The notes under the pieces were generated by a model that saw only the letters and a list, made by a program, of their open reading frames with translations, searched no databases and was not told the DNA's origin. A stretch of DNA of 7,534 bases, from assembly GCA_028713395.1 (NCBI GenBank), contig JAQTOJ010000093.1, forward strand, positions 1-7,534, read 5' to 3'. A program made the position numbers and the translations under genes. How positions within the stretch are numbered: the stretch's first letter is position 1; each line of letters begins with the position of its first letter. This stretch comes from Dehalococcoidales bacterium (GTDB lineage Bacteria > Chloroflexota > Dehalococcoidia > Dehalococcoidales > Fen-1064). Below, one piece after another: positions 1-5,289 of this stretch.

Positions 1-327
1 GGTAAAGATGACAGCCAACAGCCCCAGTACAAACGTCGGGAAAAAGGCGGCGATCGAGCCCGCTAATGCCATGCCCCAGAATTTTCGCTGCACTGCAAAG
101 ATACCGCCTACCAGGGCGACCACGCTGCTTAAAAACATCGGAATTCCGATCGTCCAGAGAATCGCCAGGACGTTGGGTTCATAATAACCGTTCCAATCGT
201 TCACCCAATGTCCCGCGCTGCCGACCGCGGCTATGGCGATCAGCATGCCAAAACTGGCGAGCAGACCGATCACACCGCTGACGATGGTCAGGATACCGGC
301 TGTTTGAGGTTTCCATGTTTTTTTCAT
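1..327 (-). CDS. Small multi-pass membrane protein, DUF4064-like (C-terminus beyond window)
   Basis: An open frame on the minus strand runs from an ATG at 327-325 to the window edge, giving 109 codons without a stop, so the C-terminus is missing. The protein starts MKKTWKPQTAGILTIVSGVI and has three clear hydrophobic segments at about residues 11-35, 52-78 and 86-109. A polar, aromatic loop (HWVNDWNGYYEPN, about 40-52) separates the first two. The pattern of a short basic N-terminus followed by a Gly-rich first helix resembles small DUF4064-type membrane proteins; this is family resemblance, not a proven match. A GGGAG Shine-Dalgarno lies about 8 nt before the ATG. The gene is divergent from the sensor kinase that follows and could be a target of that two-component system, which is inference only. 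Its biochemical role is unknown. Confidence 0.75.
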   Translation of the reverse strand, partial: MKKTWKPQTAGILTIVSGVIGLLASFGMLIAIAAVGSAGHWVNDWNGYYEPNVLAILWTIGIPMFLSSVVALVGGIFAVQRKFWGMALAGSIAAFFPTFVLGLLAVIFT

Positions 328-514
328 TTTAAGAACTCCCGTTCTATTTATTTCAGCTATTTACGGCTGATAGTGTCATCATACTTCTCAGGAAACCGGG
401 GGCGCATCGCTTTTACGGATTATTTGTTGCTCCACCCTGGGGAGGATATTTTAGGAAACACCGCACTCCTTAAGGGGGATGCAAAATATACCCGTTTGAA
501 TTAATATTAGAGCC
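328..514. promoter_or_regulatory. Divergent intergenic region with a weak promoter candidate
   Basis: This spacer separates the minus-strand membrane protein from the sensor kinase and should hold both promoters. The best plus-strand candidate is TTGTTG at 424-429 and TATTTT at 447-452 with a 17-nt spacer; both boxes are imperfect. On the minus strand no convincing -35/-10 pair was found. The G+C-rich stretch CTCCACCCTGGGGAG (430-444) has short self-complementary ends and lies inside the candidate spacer, so it could be an operator. Confidence in any single element is low. Confidence 0.25.
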
Positions 515-1729
515 GTGAAGATTATCAGGAAGATACTTGGCTGGTTCGATATCCACCCCGGTAGCGCGGATTTCTTGATCACTCTGGCATTTGCCGTTCT
601 TGCTCTGCTCAATCTCTATGTGAACTGGGGTGTTGATACCCAATTATCGTCCGGTTATGCCATCATTCTCACCCTGCTGGTTGTTTTGCCGCTGATCTTG
701 AGGCGGCGTTATCCCCTTGGGGTGCTGACATTCATGAGCATTGCGCTGGCGGTATTCCGGTCGCTCAATATCCCAGAAAGCTCATTTACATTATATGCGT
801 TGTTATTGGCGTATTTTGGCGCTGGGGCATACGGGCAAAAAGAATACCGTAACTGGGTGCGTGTTTCTACCGCCAGTTTGATCATAGGGCTGCTGGTTTA
901 CTCTATTTTTTTCCAGCAGCGCGCCGCCGATGTCCCTGCCCGGACTATCCTCTACCAGCTCTCCGTGGTGTTCCTGAATGTGTTTCTATTTGGTGCGGCA
1001 TGGTGGATCGGCGAGGTGTTCCGCAGCCGGCAACAGCGGGAAATGGAGTTACAGGAGCGCACCATGCAATTGGAAAAAGAGCGAGATGAAAATGCCCGGC
1101 GTGCCGTGATGGACGAAAGAGTGAGAATTGCCCGCGAACTACACGATGTGGTGGCGCACCACGTGAGCGTCATGGGTATTCAAGCCGGAGCCGCGCGGCG
1201 GATTTTGAAACAGCAACCGGAAAAAGCCAATGATGTTTTGATTCAGATAGAAGCTTCCAGCCGTCAGGCAGTGGCGGAACTACAGCGGCTGTTGGGTTTT
1301 CTTCGGGAACAGAATCAGGTTGACGATATTACTCCTCAGCCGGGGTTAAAGCAACTGGATGCCCTGGTGGCGCAGATGCGTCTGACCGGTCTGCCGGTTT
1401 CTGTACTCATTGAAGGTGAAGCGAAAGATCTGCCATCGGGGGTGGATTTGTCCGCCTATCGCATTATCCAGGAGGCTTTGACCAATACCCTGAAACACGC
1501 CGGCCCGGCGAATGCCAGCGTGGTTATTAAATATTTAGGGGCTGAGCTGGAGTTGGAAATCAGGGATGACGGGAAAAATCCCGCCCCGGAAATTACGAAT
1601 AAAGGCCGGGGATTGATCGGCATGCGGGAGAGAGTCACTCTTCATGGTGGCGAGTTCCAGGCCGGACCTTTGCCCGAAGGTGGTTTCATGATTACCGCCA
1701 GATTACCGTTAACAGGATGGATTAAATGA
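515..1729 (+). CDS. Membrane sensor histidine kinase, DesK/NarX-type (HisKA_3)
   Basis: A 404-aa sensor kinase that should autophosphorylate and pass phosphate to the response regulator encoded just downstream. Residues 19-167 form about six hydrophobic segments with almost no extracytoplasmic loop, so the signal is probably sensed in or at the membrane. A charged coiled-coil-like linker (about 170-200) leads into a HisKA_3 dimerisation domain with ARELHDVVAHHVS, where His210 is the expected phospho-acceptor. The HATPase_c domain shows an N-box (QEALTNTLKHA, Asn324), a G1 box (IRDDGK, Asp351/Asp352) and a G2 box (GRGLIGMRERV, from 364). The start is GTG at 515, because an in-frame TGA lies just upstream; its ribosome site is weak. 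The stop overlaps the regulator start as ATGA, implying translational coupling. The signal sensed is unknown. Confidence 0.93.
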   Translation: MKIIRKILGWFDIHPGSADFLITLAFAVLALLNLYVNWGVDTQLSSGYAIILTLLVVLPLILRRRYPLGVLTFMSIALAVFRSLNIPESSFTLYALLLAYFGAGAYGQKEYRNWVRVSTASLIIGLLVYSIFFQQRAADVPARTILYQLSVVFLNVFLFGAAWWIGEVFRSRQQREMELQERTMQLEKERDENARRAVMDERVRIARELHDVVAHHVSVMGIQAGAARRILKQQPEKANDVLIQIEASSRQAVAELQRLLGFLREQNQVDDITPQPGLKQLDALVAQMRLTGLPVSVLIEGEAKDLPSGVDLSAYRIIQEALTNTLKHAGPANASVVIKYLGAELELEIRDDGKNPAPEITNKGRGLIGMRERVTLHGGEFQAGPLPEGGFMITARLPLTGWIK

Positions 1730-2388
1730 GTATAAAAGTGCTTTTAGTTGACGACCAGGCAATGGTGCGGGCGGGCATTCATATGATTCTGGAAGCCGAG
1801 AACGACATTAAAGTGGTGGGTGAAGCTGAGGATGGCGCCAAAGCATTTGCCGCCGTTCTAAAATCCAAGCCGGACGTAGTGTTAATGGATATTCAGATGC
1901 CGGTGATGAACGGATTGGAAGCTACTGCCAAAATAACACAGATTCCCGGCAATTCCAGCCGCGTGTTAATCCTGACCACCTTCGAACGGGACGATTATGT
2001 GTTCGAGGCGTTAAGGGCAGGCGCCAGCGGTTTTATACTGAAGAATGCTCCGCCTGAAGATTTAATCGAGGCGGTGCGCGTGGTCGCAGCGGGGAATGCT
2101 CTACTCGCGCCTTCCGTCACCCGGCGTATTATCAATGAGTTTGCCCGGCGTCCCTCTCACGTCTCGGTCAAAGATAACTTGAAATCGCTCACCGAACGGG
2201 AGATAGAAGTGCTGCGGTTGATCGCTAAAGGCAAGACCAATGCGGAAATTGCGGTGGATTTGTTTGTGGGCGAGACCACCGTGAAAACCCATATCTCCAA
2301 CCTGCTCACCAAACTGGACTTACGTGACCGAGTACAGGTGGTGGTTTACGCCTACGAAACTGGCCTGATACAACCCGGCGCCGAATAA
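1726..2388 (+). CDS. NarL/LuxR-family response regulator
   Basis: A 220-aa DNA-binding response regulator, the partner of the kinase immediately upstream (4-bp overlap). The receiver domain (about 3-120) has the acidic pair Asp9/Asp10, the phospho-acceptor Asp55 in VLMDIQMPVMNG, the switch Thr84 in LILTTF and the conserved Lys106 in FILKNA. A short linker (about 130-152) leads to a LuxR/GerE-type HTH (about 153-213) beginning LTEREIEVLRLIAKGKTNAE, with the recognition-helix region VGETTVKTHISNLLTKL. All key residues are present, so it should be a working phosphorylation-dependent transcription factor. Length is normal for the family. Targets cannot be read from the sequence; the divergent membrane protein gene at the left edge and the operon itself are natural candidates. 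Confidence 0.95.
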   Translation: MSIKVLLVDDQAMVRAGIHMILEAENDIKVVGEAEDGAKAFAAVLKSKPDVVLMDIQMPVMNGLEATAKITQIPGNSSRVLILTTFERDDYVFEALRAGASGFILKNAPPEDLIEAVRVVAAGNALLAPSVTRRIINEFARRPSHVSVKDNLKSLTEREIEVLRLIAKGKTNAEIAVDLFVGETTVKTHISNLLTKLDLRDRVQVVVYAYETGLIQPGAE

Positions 2389-2431
2389 ATATTTCCAATA
2401 GGGCGGCGTTTGGGGAGCTGCGGCACTAATT

Positions 2432-2460
2432 TTGACCCAACTCGCTTTGACATATACACT
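2432..2460 (+). promoter_or_regulatory. Candidate promoter for the crotonase gene
   Basis: TTGACC (2432-2437) and TACACT (2455-2460) are separated by 17 nt. Transcription would start near 2467, leaving a short leader before the ATG at 2485. This placement argues against the upstream in-frame TTG at 2410 as the translation start. The gap of about 96 nt from the response regulator stop also suggests a separate transcription unit. Confidence 0.4.
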
Positions 2461-2484
2461 GATGGCTTAACCGGAAGGAAAAGG

Positions 2485-3264
2485 ATGAGTGACAAAATGC
2501 CTTATAAGTACATTATTTTGAGTGCAGAAAACAATATTGCTACTTTAACCATCAACCGACCGGAAAGCCGTAATGCGCTGAACGATGAGGCGATGCGGGA
2601 GTTCAAGGATGCGCTGCATCAAGTAGAGAAAGACGCGGCTACCAGAGTGTTAATCATAACCGGTGTCGGCACGTCTTTCGTCGCGGGTTTTGACATGAAG
2701 GACATTAATGAGATGACCCGGGACGGATTCGTGGAATATGTGAAACTGGAATCGGAAATCTTCAACCTGGTGGAATGTTTTGAGAAACCGGTGATCGGCG
2801 CGGTCAACGGGTACGCCATTGGCAATGGGTTCGAACTAGCTTTGTCCTGTGACATCAGAATTGCTTCGGAAAAAGCCAAATTCAGCTACCCTGAAACCAA
2901 ATTCGGTTGGCTGGCGCCGGTCCAGCGTCTCAGCCGGATCGTCGGCATGGGCAAAGTAAAGGAAATCCTTTACACAGGTAGATTTGTGGACGCTCCGGAA
3001 GCGGCAAAATTAGGGCTGGTTAATAAAGTAGTCCCGCCGAACGATCTCATGATGGAAGCCCGTGCTATGGCGCAGCAGATTGCGGCGGTGGCGCCTCTGG
3101 CGGTGAAATTGACCAAACAAGAAGTTAACAGCTATATTGCTCAGGTTGAGGGTGAATATGCCTTCAATATGGATTCCTGTGTCAAGTGCTTCCGTTCACA
3201 AGACCTCATGGAAGGCATGGCCGCCTTTAGAGAAAAACGAGCGCCGCGGTTCCAGGGCAAATAG
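2485..3264 (+). CDS. Enoyl-CoA hydratase/isomerase family protein (crotonase superfamily)
   Basis: A 259-aa crotonase-fold protein expected to act on a CoA thioester in the cytoplasm. The first oxyanion-hole segment is SFVAGFDMKDI (64-74) and the second is NGYAIGNGFELALSCD (108-123), with GNG in place of the usual GGG. The two glutamates that are catalytic in enoyl-CoA hydratase are both present: Glu117 in GFELAL and Glu137 in SYPETKFG. The following loop is unusual: family members typically have PGxGGTQRL, while this protein has GWLAPVQRL, about three residues shorter. The reaction may therefore differ from classical hydration, and substrate cannot be assigned. The ATG at 2485 was chosen because it has a good ribosome site (GGAAGG at 2473-2478) and gives the normal family length; the 25 extra codons back to TTG 2410 show no family sequence. 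No other acyl-CoA enzyme gene is adjacent. Confidence 0.9.
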   Translation: MSDKMPYKYIILSAENNIATLTINRPESRNALNDEAMREFKDALHQVEKDAATRVLIITGVGTSFVAGFDMKDINEMTRDGFVEYVKLESEIFNLVECFEKPVIGAVNGYAIGNGFELALSCDIRIASEKAKFSYPETKFGWLAPVQRLSRIVGMGKVKEILYTGRFVDAPEAAKLGLVNKVVPPNDLMMEARAMAQQIAAVAPLAVKLTKQEVNSYIAQVEGEYAFNMDSCVKCFRSQDLMEGMAAFREKRAPRFQGK

Positions 3265-3268
3265 TCCA

Positions 3269-3322
3269 GTACCGAAGCTTGCATAAGTTGACCTGACTTG
3301 AGAGTGAGGTGTGTCTCGGTAC
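3269..3322 (+). repeat. Long-spaced inverted repeat after the crotonase gene
   Basis: GTACCGA (3269-3275) and TCGGTAC (3316-3322) are perfect 7-bp complements with about 40 nt between them, and ATATTTTTAT follows. It may be a weak transcript end for the crotonase gene or an element overlapping the tRNA-Thr promoter. The long loop makes a classic intrinsic terminator doubtful. Confidence 0.25.
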
Positions 3323-3341
3323 GATATTTTTATGGTATACT
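3312..3341 (+). promoter_or_regulatory. Candidate tRNA-Thr promoter
   Basis: TATACT (3336-3341) is a good -10 box placed 12 nt before the mature tRNA 5' end. The -35 region (about 3312-3317, TGTCTC) is weak. Position and -10 quality support a promoter for the tRNA-Thr gene. Confidence 0.45.
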
Positions 3342-3353
3342 TTTTTAGTGGAT

Positions 3354-3428
3354 GCCAGCGTAGCTCAGTGGTAGAGCAATGGTTTCGTAAACCATCGGCC
3401 AAGAGTTCGACTCTCTTCGCTGGCTCCA
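3354..3428 (+). tRNA. tRNA-Thr (anticodon CGT), CCA encoded
   Basis: The full cloverleaf can be folded by eye. The acceptor stem GCCAGCG pairs with CGCTGGC (3418-3424). The D stem is GCTC/GAGC and the anticodon stem ATGGT/ACCAT encloses the loop TTCGTAA, with anticodon CGT at 3386-3388 reading ACG (Thr). The T arm is AAGAG-TTCGACT-CTCTT. The discriminator is T3425 and CCA is encoded at 3426-3428. No mismatches were seen in the stems, so it should be functional. Confidence 0.96.
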
Positions 3429-3436
3429 GCAAAAGT

Positions 3437-3466
3437 TTGACGTTTCACGCCTGAAAAGGCTATAAT
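3437..3466 (+). promoter_or_regulatory. Strong sigma-70-type promoter for tRNA-Lys
   Basis: TTGACG (3437-3442) and a perfect TATAAT (3461-3466) are separated by 18 nt, placing the start near 3473, about 30 nt before the tRNA-Lys 5' end. This is the clearest promoter in the window. tRNA-Lys can therefore be transcribed independently of tRNA-Thr. Confidence 0.8.
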
Positions 3467-3503
3467 CAAATTCGTTGGCGTGATTTTTACCACGTCCTCA
3501 GAC

Positions 3504-3579
3504 GGGTCGTTAGCTCAGTTGGTAGAGCATTTGACTTTTAATCAAGTGGTCCTGGGTTCGAGTCCCAGACGACCCACCA
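3504..3579 (+). tRNA. tRNA-Lys (anticodon TTT), CCA encoded; integration target
   Basis: The acceptor stem GGGTCGT pairs with ACGACCC (3569-3575). The D stem is GCTC/GAGC. The anticodon stem TTTGA/TCAAG has one T-G wobble and encloses the loop CTTTTAA, with anticodon TTT at 3537-3539. The T arm is CTGGG-TTCGAGT-CCCAG. The discriminator is A3576 and CCA is encoded at 3577-3579. The gene is intact, but from its anticodon loop onward it lies within a 72-bp repeat that recurs at 5404. The 3' half of the present gene may thus have been supplied by the integrated element, restoring function. Confidence 0.97.
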
Positions 3580-3606
3580 CTCAAACTTCTCTAACCTTAC
3601 CCTGCC
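3535..3606 (+). repeat. Left attachment repeat (attL), 72 bp, includes tRNA-Lys 3' half
   Basis: This segment is identical base for base to 5404-5475. It runs from the first base of the tRNA-Lys anticodon loop through the CCA end and 27 nt beyond. The flanking bases differ (A3534 against T5403; A3607 against G5476), so the repeat limits are sharp. Confidence 0.93.
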
Positions 3607-3870
3607 ATCCTCGAAATAACGGCTACGGCAGGATGCAGGCATTACTTTTAACGTGGTGCGGTTACCAATGCGATGCAAGATTACATTTGTCCTACCAATA
3701 CGTCCTTTACGTTCCAAGAAATCCCACATCGTCAATAAACCCTGTACTCTCCAAAGCTGAGCGTTGACATTATCCATATTACGGACAAGGAAAGAAGGAG
3801 ACGCGCCGCCAGTGGCGGCGCCGACCGCCTGGCTAACAACGCTATTTTGCTTGTTATTGTTTTTTACCAT
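3538..3870 (-). CDS. Possible small ORF at the element's left end, doubtful
   Basis: A 110-codon minus-strand frame starts at ATG 3870-3868, overlaps the end of the HTH regulator gene by 17 nt and ends at a TAA inside the tRNA-Lys anticodon loop. A GAGAG ribosome-site-like run lies about 9 nt before the ATG, and the overlap would allow translational coupling. The first 80 or so residues (starting MVKNNNKQNSVVSQAVGAAT) are unrecognised. The last 20 or so are simply the antisense of the attachment repeat and tRNA, ending in WDSNPGPLD, a familiar spurious translation of tRNA genes. A G+C-rich hairpin at 3803-3821 falls within it. It could be a real element gene or a chance frame; a chance frame is somewhat more likely. 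Confidence 0.28.
   Translation of the reverse strand: MVKNNNKQNSVVSQAVGAATGGASPSFLVRNMDNVNAQLWRVQGLLTMWDFLERKGRIGRTNVILHRIGNRTTLKVMPASCRSRYFEDGRVRLEKFEWWVVWDSNPGPLD
3803..3821 (-). terminator. G+C-rich perfect hairpin downstream of the HTH regulator gene
   Basis: GCGCCGCC (3803-3810) and GGCGGCGC (3814-3821) are perfect 8-bp complements around a 3-nt loop. They lie about 33 nt after the minus-strand regulator stop. On the minus strand the hairpin is followed by CTCCTTCTTTCCTT, T-rich but interrupted. It may be a terminator for the regulator transcript. The stem stands out in otherwise A+T-rich element DNA and could instead serve recombination. Confidence 0.4.
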
Positions 3871-4339
3871 TTTCGTTTTCTCTCAATTCCCTAGCCCTGT
3901 CTTTATATATCTCCCCATAGAGCCCGTGATCAACGAAGAATTTCTTGACAGCCTTTTTGGTACTCTTGTCCGTATTAGGATCCTCATCCCTAAGCGATCT
4001 TCTGATACTATCAAGCACATCCTCGTGAGTAAACTCTCGTTCCTCTCCCTTGATAGCTACAAAATTCATGCCAACAACATTCAATACACTCAGTATCATG
4101 TATGCTTGCCCCAGATTCTTAGCCTTTATCTTCTTTGATAAGCTGTGCCAGTGATTTTTCACAGACTGATATTGAATGCCTAAAATTGCGGCTGCTTCTT
4201 TATTGTTATGCCCCTCAACGAGTAACGCAAAGACTTCAACTTCTCTTCTAGAAATCCCAAGTTTCCGCGCATCCTCCAACCATTCATAACTTGGGCGTAT
4301 GACCGCTTTTGTTTCAGAAGGTATTCTATACTCACTCAT
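3854..4339 (-). CDS. LuxR-type HTH transcriptional regulator of the element
   Basis: A 161-aa protein with a GerE/LuxR-like helix-turn-helix at about residues 27-85: LGISRREVEVFALLVEGHNN leads into KEAAAILGIQYQSVKNHWHSLSKKI. The family pattern of E33-V-E, then N-KE-A-ILGI, then SVKNH is easy to see. There is no receiver or ligand domain before the HTH, only about 26 residues. The C-terminal part (about 95-161) is charged, ends in a Lys/Glu/Asn-rich tail and is unrecognised. A strong ribosome site (GAGGG, minus strand, 4349-4345) precedes the ATG at 4339. The gene is divergent from the zinc-ribbon/membrane protein pair. A palindrome over its own -10 box suggests autoregulation. Its likely role, by inference, is to control itself and the divergent pair. 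Confidence 0.85.
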   Translation of the reverse strand: MSEYRIPSETKAVIRPSYEWLEDARKLGISRREVEVFALLVEGHNNKEAAAILGIQYQSVKNHWHSLSKKIKAKNLGQAYMILSVLNVVGMNFVAIKGEEREFTHEDVLDSIRRSLRDEDPNTDKSTKKAVKKFFVDHGLYGEIYKDRARELRENENGKKQ

Positions 4340-4362
4340 CTTTTCCCTCAGTTCTGTTAGTA

Positions 4363-4376
4363 AGTACTACAGTACT
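4363..4376. promoter_or_regulatory. 14-bp palindrome, candidate operator for the HTH regulator
   Basis: AGTACT-AC-AGTACT is a near-perfect palindrome in which each half is also self-complementary. It overlaps the -10 region of the regulator promoter, so a dimer bound here would block transcription. The natural ligand is the element's own HTH protein. Confidence 0.5.
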
Positions 4377-4397
4377 ATTATTTATGGAGTTTGTCAA
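4369..4397 (-). promoter_or_regulatory. Promoter of the HTH regulator gene
   Basis: On the minus strand a consensus TTGACA (4397-4392) is followed after 17 nt by TACTGT (4374-4369). The -10 box is partial but keeps the key first, second and last bases. It lies about 30 nt from the start codon and inside the AGTACT palindrome. Confidence 0.5.
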
Positions 4398-4399
4398 GT

Positions 4400-4465
4400 C
4401 GTCTTTTAAGAGTAATCTTATCTTGATATAGACCTAAAGACGTGATAGACTTCCACCAATACAAT
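4400..4465 (+). promoter_or_regulatory. Promoter and inverted repeats upstream of the zinc-ribbon gene
   Basis: TACAAT (4460-4465) is a good -10 box a short distance before the ribosome site; the matching -35 position (4437-4442) is poor, suggesting dependence on an activator. Upstream, CGTCTTT (4400-4406) pairs with AAAGACG (4436-4442), with TAAGA-GTAA-TCTTA (4407-4420) inside. The right arm coincides with the -35 position. These could be sites where the divergent HTH protein acts. Confidence 0.35.
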
Positions 4466-4485
4466 ATTCCTATCTGGAGGTAAAT

Positions 4486-4788
4486 ATGCCTGACGAACAA
4501 TATAAATGGGATGATGTTACTGCCAAAATTGTTATCGATGCGTTAAATGCCAAAGCCCCAAATCCTGGGCCATGTCCCATTTGTGGGAAAAGGAATTGGC
4601 AATTACATCCTGGTTTTGTTTTCTTTAGCCTTTCAGACACTTATGGTACGACTAAATTCGGAGGAACAGGATTACCTTGTATTTCGTTGAATTGCTCTGG
4701 GTGTGGGAATACCCAATTCCTCAACATACTAGCTCTCGGTATACTTCCCCTCCTTGAAAAAAAAGCTCAAGAGCAAAAGGTTGGGTAG
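4486..4788 (+). CDS. Small zinc-ribbon protein, unknown function
   Basis: A 100-aa protein of unrecognised function. Two cysteine knuckles are visible: CPIC (Cys30, Cys33) and CSGCG (Cys70, Cys73), with an extra Cys65, so one structural zinc ribbon is likely. Between them lies a 36-residue insert with aromatic and glycine-rich segments (WQLHPGFVFFSLS; GTTKFGGTGLP). The N-terminal about 25 residues look helical (DDVTAKIVIDALNA), and the C-terminus has a hydrophobic stretch (FLNILALGILPLL, 78-90) and a charged tail. No catalytic motif was seen. A strong ribosome site (GGAGG, 4476-4480) precedes the ATG by 5 nt. The membrane protein gene starts 5 nt after the stop, so the two are probably co-translated. 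The zinc ribbon may bind nucleic acid or a protein partner; this is inference. Confidence 0.8.
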   Translation: MPDEQYKWDDVTAKIVIDALNAKAPNPGPCPICGKRNWQLHPGFVFFSLSDTYGTTKFGGTGLPCISLNCSGCGNTQFLNILALGILPLLEKKAQEQKVG

Positions 4789-4793
4789 ATGAC

Positions 4794-5264
4794 ATGGAAA
4801 CGAAAAAAGACACAACTAATGTTCCAAAATATGGATTAGCAGATAATACCCAAACTATAGAACATAGAGGTCCTCCGGAAGTTGTTTCATTGAATAAATA
4901 TCACTTAATCTTAATACTTGAAAGGTTAAAAAAAGGCAAGAGACAGCCTACATTTTCTGACACATGGGCTTGGCTGGGTACATTTTTAACACTTCTCATC
5001 GTTGTATTCGAGAACCGTAGTACTGGCGCAACTGATGTTTCATCTCAATCTCAATTATTTTTAGGTTTGTCCACTCCAACGTGGAACGGTATTTTTTGTG
5101 TTGCGATGGTTATATCGGGTGCAGTGTTAATCGTATATTTAGTTAAAGCTATTTTATCTAATAAAGAACTTTCTAAAACCCCAGAGCAAGAAGTGGACGA
5201 GGTATGTAAAAAACTAGCAAAGGACAATGAACGACTTAACGCTATAAAAACATCAACTAAATAA
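4794..5264 (+). CDS. Two-TM membrane protein with cytoplasmic-type tails, unknown function
   Basis: A 156-aa protein of unrecognised function. The hydrophilic N-terminus (1-55) contains a basic patch (ERLKKGKRQ, 43-51). Two hydrophobic helices follow at about 57-73 (DTWAWLGTFLTLLIVVF) and 98-120 (WNGIFCVAMVISGAVLIVYL), separated by a short Ser/Thr-rich loop. The charged C-terminal tail (122-156) may be helical. The basic flanks of both helices fit both ends inside the cell. No signal peptide or enzyme motif is visible. Its own ribosome site is weak and it begins 5 nt after the zinc-ribbon stop, so translational coupling is likely and the pair probably works together. Small two-TM proteins in mobile-element cassettes can be membrane effectors of defence or toxin systems, but nothing in this sequence proves that role. 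Confidence 0.78.
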   Translation: METKKDTTNVPKYGLADNTQTIEHRGPPEVVSLNKYHLILILERLKKGKRQPTFSDTWAWLGTFLTLLIVVFENRSTGATDVSSQSQLFLGLSTPTWNGIFCVAMVISGAVLIVYLVKAILSNKELSKTPEQEVDEVCKKLAKDNERLNAIKTSTK

Positions 5265-5266
5265 CA

Positions 5267-5289
5267 TTAGCTCGTTTGCTAACGTTTTT
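5267..5289 (+). terminator. Weak terminator candidate after the membrane protein gene
   Basis: TTAGC (5267-5271) and GCTAA (5278-5282) can form a short stem right after the stop codon, followed by CG and five T's (5285-5289). The 5-bp stem is weak. The related direct repeats GTTTGCTAAC and TTTTTGCTAAC overlap it, so it could instead be part of the element's recombination end. Confidence 0.35.

Noticed and set aside
66..504. Two plus-strand frames (66-281 and 208-504)
   Set aside because: They are antisense to the minus-strand membrane protein, whose helices and ribosome site are convincing; their Arg/Ser-rich translations look like shadow frames.
2410..2484. N-terminal extension of the crotonase from a TTG at 2410
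   Set aside because: The extra 25 codons have no family likeness, overlap the likely promoter, and the ATG at 2485 has a better ribosome site and gives the usual length.
3504..3606. Riboswitch or T-box in the tRNA region
   Set aside because: All conserved-looking structure here is explained by the two tRNA cloverleafs and the attachment repeat; no downstream gene is suitably placed.
3480..3767. A 95-codon plus-strand frame across tRNA-Lys
   Set aside because: It reads straight through the tRNA and attachment repeat, and its translation (LAQLVEHLTFNQVVLGSSP) is a well-known artefact of tRNA genes.
3764..4138. A 124-codon plus-strand frame
   Set aside because: It is antisense to the HTH regulator gene, which has a recognisable domain, ribosome site and promoter.
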